From positions 8,116 to 72,115 of the forward strand of contig NZ_JAXMOR010000023.1 in NCBI RefSeq assembly GCF_034669705.1: DNA of 64,000 bases, written 5' to 3'. Below the pieces are notes generated by a model, which saw only the letters and a program-made list of their open reading frames with translations, did not search any database and was not told where the DNA came from. A program made the position numbers and the translations under genes. Positions 58,535 to 64,000 of the stretch are shown here, in pieces (position 1 is the first letter of the stretch; each line of letters opens with the position of its first letter). This DNA is from Marinovum sp034669705 (GTDB lineage: Bacteria > Pseudomonadota > Alphaproteobacteria > Rhodobacterales > Rhodobacteraceae).

Positions 58535-60514
58535 TCAGAACAGCAGCCCGCCGGGCAGCGGCACGGCAAGCAGCTGGCGGAAGCAGAGGGTGAAGAGGAG
58601 GATCACCAGCGCCACGCCGGCGGCCAGAACCGCCCAGCTGCGCCGGTCGCGGCGGTCGTGTTCGGCGCAGAGCATCAGCCCCAGCGCCATCACGATCCCG
58701 GCGGCGGCAAAGCCCAGCACCGGCACCAGCACCACCGCAAGCCCCATCGAGGCCGGCACGCCGAGGCGGCGCAGCGCCGAGCCGCTGCTGCGGTCCTCGG
58801 TCACCCGCCGGGTCAGCAGCGTCTCGAGCGCCGCGAAACCGCAGAGGATCAGCATGCCGATGGCGATGGTGCGCGGAAAGACCGCCGCCTCTGGGTTGAG
58901 CGGCCCGCTCTGCACGATGGCCACCACTGCCACCGCCGCCATGACGCCGATCCCGGCCAGATCGCGCAGGACGGCCGCAGCGTCGGCACGGGGCACGGCC
59001 TGCGCCGGATCGCCGGGCGTGGCCGGGCGGCGGCGCAGTGCGGTCATCAGCGCCGGCCAGAACGGGTAGAGGAAGCTGAGAAGCGTCAGCGCGATGATCA
59101 CCAGCGACAGCGGCCGGCTGAAGAACTGGCCCCAGACGTTGCCCATGGCGTCGCCGATGGTCCAGCTCTGGACAAAGCCCTCCTCGGCGATGCGGCCGAG
59201 GATCAGCCCGAGCACGATCGGCGAGACCGAGAAACCGCGCCGGCCGGCGATCCAGCCGATCACGCCCAGCACCACCATGACGCCGACATCGGCCAGGCTG
59301 TTGCGGATCGAGAAGCTGCCGATCACCGTCATGAAGGCCACCACCGGCACCAGCCCGGCCTTGGGCGCCTGAACGATGGTGCGATAGGCGAAGCGGCCGA
59401 TCAGCAGGCCGACCGGCAGCATCAGGATCGTGGCGAGGAACAGCCCGAAGATGAAGGTATAGACGATGTTCGAGCCGTCGGCAAAGAGCGTCGGGCCGGT
59501 GCGCACGCCCTGCACCAGCAGCGCGCCGAGGATCACCGCGTCTGGCGGCGTGCCGGGGATGCCCAGCACCAGCGTCGGGATGAAGCCGCCGCCGACGGTG
59601 GCGTTGTTGGCCGATTCCGTGGCCACGATGCCGCCGGGATTGCCGGTACCATAGGCCGGGGCGCGGCGGTTGGCGCGGCGCGCCTCGGAATAGGCGACGA
59701 GCCCGGCGATCGAGCCGCCGGCGCCGGGCAGGGCGCCCACCAAGGTGCCGATGACCGAGCTTTTCACCACGTTGACCTTCTCGTGCATCAGCGTCCAGAA
59801 GGCCTCTGGCAGGCGGAAGCCGCGGGTTTCCGCGGGCTCCTTGAGGTGCCGGTCGCGGCGCGCCGCCAGTTCGATGAGCACCGGCACGCAGTACAGGCCG
59901 ATGAGGGCCGAGACCGTCTCGATCCCGCCCAAGAGGGTGTTCGAGCCGAAGGTGAAGCGGACCTCGGCGCTGGTTTCCGAGATGCCCACCATGGCGATCA
60001 GGATGCCGAGGCAGGCGCCGATCAGCCCCTTGAGGAAATCCCCGGTCGAGAGCGCGGCGATCAGCGACAGGCCGAAGATGGCAAGCCAGAAATATTCCAC
60101 CGGGCCAAAGGCCAGCGCGGCCTCGGCCAGCGGCGGGGCCAGCAGCAACAGCGCGCCGGCGCCGACCAGACCGCCCACCAGAGAGGCGAGGCAGGCCACG
60201 GTGACGGCCAGATCGCCATCGCCCTTCTTGGCCATCGGGTAGCCGTCGAAGGTGGTGCCGATGGCCGAGGGGGTGCCGGGGGTGTTGAGCAGGATTGCGG
60301 CATAGGCGCCGCCATAGATCGCGCCGGTATAGATCGCGCCCAAAAGGATCAGCGCGCTCTCCGGCGGCATCCCGAAGGTCAGCGGCACCAGCACTGCCAC
60401 CGCCATGGTCGCGGTCAGACCCGGCACCGAGCCGATGATCGTGCCGGCCGCCACGCCCCCGAGCGCGAGCAGGATATTGAGCGGCGTCAGCGCCGCGAGA
60501 AGGAAGTCGAGCAT
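58535..60514 (-). CDS. fused TctA-TctB tripartite transporter permease
   Basis: A 659-residue protein. Residues 1 to about 500 are a complete TctA (IGSVPGLTATMAV, GAIYGGAYAAILLNTPGTPSAIG, LVGALPGAGGSIAG, NNATVGGGFIPTLVLGIPG). After a basic/proline-rich linker (RRRPATPGDPAQAVPRADA) the last 140 residues form four membrane segments with NPEAAVFPRTIAIGMLI, the TctB pattern. In the rest of the family and in the other TTT system of this window the two are separate genes. It should import sulfolactate together with the binding protein encoded upstream. Corresponds to the permease parts of SlcHFG-type transporters. Confidence 0.9.
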   Translation of the reverse strand: MLDFLLAALTPLNILLALGGVAAGTIIGSVPGLTATMAVAVLVPLTFGMPPESALILLGAIYTGAIYGGAYAAILLNTPGTPSAIGTTFDGYPMAKKGDGDLAVTVACLASLVGGLVGAGALLLLAPPLAEAALAFGPVEYFWLAIFGLSLIAALSTGDFLKGLIGACLGILIAMVGISETSAEVRFTFGSNTLLGGIETVSALIGLYCVPVLIELAARRDRHLKEPAETRGFRLPEAFWTLMHEKVNVVKSSVIGTLVGALPGAGGSIAGLVAYSEARRANRRAPAYGTGNPGGIVATESANNATVGGGFIPTLVLGIPGTPPDAVILGALLVQGVRTGPTLFADGSNIVYTFIFGLFLATILMLPVGLLIGRFAYRTIVQAPKAGLVPVVAFMTVIGSFSIRNSLADVGVMVVLGVIGWIAGRRGFSVSPIVLGLILGRIAEEGFVQSWTIGDAMGNVWGQFFSRPLSLVIIALTLLSFLYPFWPALMTALRRRPATPGDPAQAVPRADAAAVLRDLAGIGVMAAVAVVAIVQSGPLNPEAAVFPRTIAIGMLILCGFAALETLLTRRVTEDRSSGSALRRLGVPASMGLAVVLVPVLGFAAAGIVMALGLMLCAEHDRRDRRSWAVLAAGVALVILLFTLCFRQLLAVPLPGGLLF

Positions 60515-60565
60515 GATCTGATCCCGTGGTTCGAGGGGGACGCCGGCCGCTTGGCCCGCGACAGG

Positions 60566-60590
60566 CGGAGGGCCCGCGAGGGGCCCTCCG
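60566..60590 (-). terminator. stem-loop between binding-protein and fused permease genes
   Basis: CGGAGGGCCC and GGGCCCTCCG form a perfect 10-bp stem with a 5-base loop, 18 bases after the binding-protein stop. As at the other loci it probably sets binding-protein mRNA above permease mRNA. Confidence 0.65.
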
Positions 60591-60608
60591 AAGCAACCGG
60601 GACGGTTG

Positions 60609-61571
60609 TCAGTCGATGATGCCGGCGGCGCGGGCGGCGGGCAGGTATTCCTCGGCCCGGGCCGCCATGAAGGCATCCATTTCGGCGCCGTAGGGCACGT
60701 CGAGCAGGGCAAAGCCGCCGTCGATCATCTTTTGGCGGAAGGCCTCGTTCTGGTTGATCGCCGCAATCGCGTCAGACACCGCCTGACGGGTCTCTTCCGA
60801 GGCACCCGAGGGCACCGCGATGCCACGGTAGGCGCCGGAGACGATGTCATAGCCCAGTTCCCGGAAGGTCGGCACATCGGGGAAGGCCGGGTGGCGCTCT
60901 TCCATCGCCACGGCCAAGAGCCGCACTGCATCGCCCTGGCCCACGCCGACGGTGGTATAGCCCCATTCGGCGCTGACCTGTCCGCCCAGCATCGCGGTCA
61001 CCGCGGCGCCGGTGCCCTTGAAGGAGACATAGGTCGTCTCGGTCTCGGCCAGCTCGTCAAAGCGGATCGCCACCAGATGGTTGGCGGTGCCCTTGCCAGA
61101 GCCCGAGAAGGTCACCTGCCGCGGCTTCTCCTTGGCGTCGGCGATCAGGTCGTCGAGGGTCTGGTAGGGGCTGTCGGCACGCACCACGATGGCGTCTGGC
61201 GTGTAGTGGAACATGTAGACATTGGTGATGTCGTCGGTCTCGAAGCCGACATTGCCCTGCTTCGGCTTGAGGATGATATGCGGCAGGTTCACCCCCATGA
61301 TGACCGAACCGTCATCGGCCATGGAATTGAGCTGCGACCAGCCCACCGCGCCGCCGCCGCCGGGCTTGTAGGAGACGATCAGCTGCTCGCCGTAGAGCTC
61401 TTCGAAGAACGGCTGCTGAAAGCGGGCGGTGATGTCGGACTCGCCGCCGGGGCCGAAGGGGATGATGTAATCCACCTGGCCCGGCGGGAAATCCTCTGCC
61501 TGGGCGCCGGTGAGCGAGGCGGTGAGCGCGGCAAAGCCGATCAGCGCCGCCTTGAGGGTCTTGTTTGTCAT
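60609..61571 (-). CDS. slcH: TctC-type binding protein of the sulfolactate operon
   Basis: A 320-residue periplasmic receptor. Sec signal ends at LTGAQAED; then FPPGQVDYIIPFGPGGESDITARF, the carboxylate-binding loop of the family (GGESD in place of the common GGxxD/N), and the KQGNVGFETDDITNVYMFHYTPDAIVV segment. GGGAGGA lies 6 bases before the ATG. Its place between comC and the fused permease indicates a role in sulfolactate or a related sulfonate uptake; the name slcH is by analogy with the Chromohalobacter operon. Confidence 0.88.
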   Translation of the reverse strand: MTNKTLKAALIGFAALTASLTGAQAEDFPPGQVDYIIPFGPGGESDITARFQQPFFEELYGEQLIVSYKPGGGGAVGWSQLNSMADDGSVIMGVNLPHIILKPKQGNVGFETDDITNVYMFHYTPDAIVVRADSPYQTLDDLIADAKEKPRQVTFSGSGKGTANHLVAIRFDELAETETTYVSFKGTGAAVTAMLGGQVSAEWGYTTVGVGQGDAVRLLAVAMEERHPAFPDVPTFRELGYDIVSGAYRGIAVPSGASEETRQAVSDAIAAINQNEAFRQKMIDGGFALLDVPYGAEMDAFMAARAEEYLPAARAAGIID

Positions 61572-61609
61572 TGTCTTTCCTCCCTGTGGTTTGGTTTTTT
61601 CCGGCGGGC

Positions 61610-62617
61610 TCAGGCGCCCGCCAGGCTTTCGATCTCCGCTCTCAGGTGGCCCGGCAGGGTCACCTGCTGGCCGCCGTTGGCGGCGCCGCGTCCGTCCAGA
61701 CGCTTCTGGCCGGGCAGGCGGGTGCCGGGCTGGTCGGTGATGGCGCCGAGCAGCGCCTCGATCCGCCGGCCGAAATCGGGCACGGCCGAAGTGTCGAAGG
61801 CCAGGATCATCTGGCCGACGCCCGGCGCCGGCCCCTCGGCGTCAAAGAACGACGAAGCCTCGTCGGAGCGGTTGGCCCCGGTCAGCGTGGCGGCCAGCAC
61901 CTCGACGATCAGCGCCAGCGCCGCGCCCTTGGCATCGCCCGCCGGCAGCATCGTGCCGGCGAGCGCCGCCGCCGGATCGGTGGTCGGGTTGCCCTCGGCG
62001 TCCAGCGCCCAGCCCTCCGGGATCGGCTGGCCGGATTTCGACGCCGCCATGACCTTGCCGCGCGCCACCTTCGACAGCGACAGGTCGATGACCAGGGGCG
62101 GGGCGCCGTCGCGCGGTGCGGCAAAGGCGATCGGATTGGTGCCGAAAAGCGGCGCATGGCCGCCCCAGGGCGCCATCGCCTTGGGGGTATTGGCCACCAT
62201 CAGCGCCACCAGCCCGGCCTCGGCCAGACGCTCCACATGCGCGCCAAGCTGGCCGCAGTGATGCGAGCGCCGGATCGCCGCCATGGCGACCCCGGTCTCT
62301 GGCGCGAGACGGGCCAGTTCGGCAATCGCCTGTTCGATGGCGGGAAAGGCAAAGCCGTCCTGCGCGTCGACGTCGATCCGCGCGCCGCGGGTCTGCAGCT
62401 CGGGGATTGCATCGCCGCGCAGCTTGCCGCTGCGCAGCTGCGCGGCGTAGGAGGCCACGCGCGAAAAGCCGTGGCCCTTCTGGCCATCGATCTCCGCCGC
62501 CACCAGCGCGCGCGCGGTGCTCAGGGCATTGTCCTCGGTGGCGCCGGCGGCGACAAAGGCGCGGGCGACCAGCGCCTCGGCCTCTTCGCGGGGCAGCGAT
62601 GTGTCAGGCGGTGACAT
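61610..62617 (-). CDS. comC: (2R)-3-sulfolactate dehydrogenase (Ldh2/malate dehydrogenase family)
   Basis: A 335-residue NAD(P)-dependent dehydrogenase of the malate/L-lactate dehydrogenase 2 family. Seen are the EIDGQKGHGFSRV substrate segment, the catalytic-histidine motif RRSHHCGQLG, VANTPKAMAPWGG, and FGTNPIAFAAP for the cofactor. In sulfolactate racemisation ComC reduces sulfopyruvate to the R form that SuyAB can cleave. The start at 62617 has AAGGAG 7 bases upstream and overlaps the slcC end by 14 bases; a TTG two codons earlier is not needed. Family certain, substrate inferred from the operon. Confidence 0.88.
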   Translation of the reverse strand: MSPPDTSLPREEAEALVARAFVAAGATEDNALSTARALVAAEIDGQKGHGFSRVASYAAQLRSGKLRGDAIPELQTRGARIDVDAQDGFAFPAIEQAIAELARLAPETGVAMAAIRRSHHCGQLGAHVERLAEAGLVALMVANTPKAMAPWGGHAPLFGTNPIAFAAPRDGAPPLVIDLSLSKVARGKVMAASKSGQPIPEGWALDAEGNPTTDPAAALAGTMLPAGDAKGAALALIVEVLAATLTGANRSDEASSFFDAEGPAPGVGQMILAFDTSAVPDFGRRIEALLGAITDQPGTRLPGQKRLDGRGAANGGQQVTLPGHLRAEIESLAGA

Positions 62618-63536
62618 GGGCAAGCTCCTTGCGGACGTTGTCGACGGTGATCGCGCTGACGCGGATGTTGCCCTCGCGGGTGACGCCCGCGATATGCGGC
62701 GTCAGCACCAGATTGTCGATCCCGGCAAAGACTTGGCCGGCCTCGGCGGTCAGCGGCTCGACCGCGAAGACATCGAGCGCGGCGCCGCCGAGATGGCCCT
62801 CGCGCAGCGCGCGGGCCAGCGCCGGCTCGTCGACCACGCCGCCGCGGGCGGTGTTGATCACGATGGCCCCGGGTTTCATGCCGGCGAGGGCCTCGGCGCC
62901 GATCAGGCCGCGGGTCTCTTCGGTCAGCGGCACATGCAGCGACAGCACGTCAGAGCGCGCCAGCAATTCCTCGATCGAGCAGCGGGTCACCCCCTGCCAG
63001 GCCGGATCGCCCTCGGGCAGGTAGGGGTCGTAGGCGGCGATCTGCATCCCCAGCGCGCGGGCGCGGGCGGCCACGGCGCGGGCAATGCCGCCAAAGCCCA
63101 AAAGGCCCATGGTGCGGCCCGCGGCCTCGGCGCCGATCAGGGCGTTGCGCGGCCATTGGCCGGCGATCATCGACGGGGTCGCGCCATAGGCGCCGCGCAG
63201 CAGCGTCAGCGTGGTCGAGATCACGTATTCTGCCACCGAGAGCGTGTTGGCGCCGGTCGCGGGCCTGACCGCGACGCCGCGCTCGGCGCAGGCCGCCATG
63301 TCGATATTGTCGAGGCCGACGCCCAGCCGGCCGACGACGCGCAGCGCTGGGGCGGCCTCGAGCAGCGTCCGGTCCACCTGGGTCCGGTTGCGCACGATCA
63401 GCCCGCCGGCGCCGGCAAGCGCCGCCAGCAGCGCCGTGCGGTCGTCAACCAATGTGGGGTCGTAGAGCACCTCCGCTTCCGGCCCGAAGGCCGAAAGCGC
63501 GGTCTCGTCCATGAATTCCGAGACGACGATCTTCAT
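62604..63536 (-). CDS. slcC: (S)-sulfolactate dehydrogenase (D-2-hydroxyacid dehydrogenase family)
   Basis: A 310-residue NAD-dependent dehydrogenase related to phosphoglycerate dehydrogenase without regulatory domains. Cofactor motif GLLGFGGIARAVAARA (GxGxxA type), catalytic arginine in NTARGGVVDE, glutamate region PLTAEAGQVF and histidine in LTPHIAGVT. The N-terminus KIVVSEFMDETAL and VRNRTQVD fit the SlcC group. It oxidises (S)-sulfolactate to sulfopyruvate. Start 3 bases after the suyB stop. Confidence 0.88.
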   Translation of the reverse strand: MKIVVSEFMDETALSAFGPEAEVLYDPTLVDDRTALLAALAGAGGLIVRNRTQVDRTLLEAAPALRVVGRLGVGLDNIDMAACAERGVAVRPATGANTLSVAEYVISTTLTLLRGAYGATPSMIAGQWPRNALIGAEAAGRTMGLLGFGGIARAVAARARALGMQIAAYDPYLPEGDPAWQGVTRCSIEELLARSDVLSLHVPLTEETRGLIGAEALAGMKPGAIVINTARGGVVDEPALARALREGHLGGAALDVFAVEPLTAEAGQVFAGIDNLVLTPHIAGVTREGNIRVSAITVDNVRKELAHVTA

Positions 63537-63539
63537 GGA

Positions 63540-64000
63540 TCAGGCCGACCGGTAGAGCTTGGTCATCGAGAACTCGCGATGGCCCAGCGCCTCGGCGGCG
63601 GTGTTGCGGCCGTTGGCGGTGCGGCAGATCATCTCGATCAGCGCGTCGCCGGCCTCGTCGATGGTCTGCTCGCGGCGCAGGATGCCAGAGACATCGACGT
63701 CGACATGCTCGGCCATGGTGCGCACGGTGCGCGGGTTGGCGGTGATCTTGATCACCGGCACGATCGGGTTGCCCACCACGTTGCCCTGACCGGTCGGGAA
63801 GGTGTGGATCACCGCACCGCCCGCCGCCATCAGCGTCACGCATTCCGCCGCCGCCGAAGAGCTGTCCATGAAGTAGAGACCACTGCCCGACTGCGGCGCC
63901 TCGGCCGGGTCGAGAATGTCGATGAACTGCGAGGTCCGGCCGATCTTCTCGAGGTTGCCGAGGGCCTTTTCCTCGATGGTGGTCAGACCGCCCTCGATAT
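63540..64000 (-). CDS. suyB: (2R)-sulfolactate sulfo-lyase large subunit, 3' part (cut by window edge)
   Basis: The last 152 codons of a UxaA-family catalytic subunit; the 5' end lies beyond position 64000. Visible text: GGLTTIEEKALGNLEKIGR, then DSSSAAAECVTLMAAGGAVIHTFPTGQGNVVGNPIVPVIKITANP. This matches SuyB, which with SuyA splits (R)-sulfolactate to pyruvate and sulfite. The assignment is supported by slcC, comC, a TTT transporter and a YeiH exporter following in the same operon. SuyA should be encoded just outside. It differs from the UxaA-type subunit at 3115 throughout the region compared. Confidence 0.85.
   Translation of the reverse strand, partial: IEGGLTTIEEKALGNLEKIGRTSQFIDILDPAEAPQSGSGLYFMDSSSAAAECVTLMAAGGAVIHTFPTGQGNVVGNPIVPVIKITANPRTVRTMAEHVDVDVSGILRREQTIDEAGDALIEMICRTANGRNTAAEALGHREFSMTKLYRSA

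Overview
The window is GC-rich, densely packed DNA from an alphaproteobacterium, most likely a marine-type Rhodobacterales (Roseobacteraceae/Paracoccaceae). Support: many FCD-domain GntR regulators, tripartite tricarboxylate (TTT) transporters, an RTX-repeat protein ending in a Hint domain, and a parAB plus DnaA-like replication module (50.4-53.9 kb) of the kind found on Rhodobacterales extrachromosomal replicons. I therefore read the window as part of a plasmid or chromid. Almost everything else is catabolic: seven import systems, each with its own hydrolases or oxidoreductases and usually its own regulator. The organism assignment and all substrates are inference; no database search was possible.

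Layout. 0-2.2 kb: a metal-dependent amidohydrolase and an FCD regulator. 2.4-8.5 kb: a two-subunit UxaA-type hydro-lyase, a GntR regulator and a TctABC transporter, bounded by a broken LysR gene and a broken IS66-type transposase; two copies of a 22-bp palindrome mark the promoters of both arms. 8.6-17.7 kb: a minus-strand operon of an M20-like hydrolase, polar amino acid ABC importer, phosphotriesterase-like hydrolase, DapA-type lyase, a 941-residue fusion of all three subunits of an HcnABC/D-amino-acid-dehydrogenase type oxidase, and a DUF3830 protein. 17.9-20.8 kb: two FCD regulators around a D-hydantoinase. 20.8-28.6 kb: a second DapA-type lyase with the unfused three-subunit version of the same oxidase, divergent from a second amino acid ABC importer and a DUF6282 hydrolase. 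Sites with a GTATAC core link the three promoters of this stretch.

28.6-30.8 kb: DHA2-type MFS exporter with a divergent MarR regulator. 30.9-39 kb: allophanate hydrolase with a Dpp-type peptide/opine-like ABC importer and a divergent LysR. 39-50 kb: a nine-gene minus-strand operon (second Dpp-type importer, CodA-like deaminase, Atz/Trz-like amidohydrolase, CMP/guanine-deaminase-fold enzyme, hydantoin-type racemase) divergent from an FCD regulator and a flavin reductase; it looks like a route for nitrogen-rich cyclic amides, with allophanate hydrolase as a plausible final step. 50-54 kb: two parS-like palindromes, parB, parA, an iteron-bearing origin and the DnaA-like initiator.

54-57.3 kb: RTX/Hint protein. 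57.5-64 kb: a sulfolactate operon read right to left: suyB (cut by the window edge), slcC, comC, TTT binding protein, a fused TctA-TctB permease, and a YeiH-type exporter suited to removing the sulfite released by SuyAB.

Two themes recur. Five of the seven binding-protein genes are followed by a strong stem-loop before the next transporter gene, which would allow more binding protein than permease. Genes inside operons are joined by 1-4 nt stop/start overlaps almost throughout.
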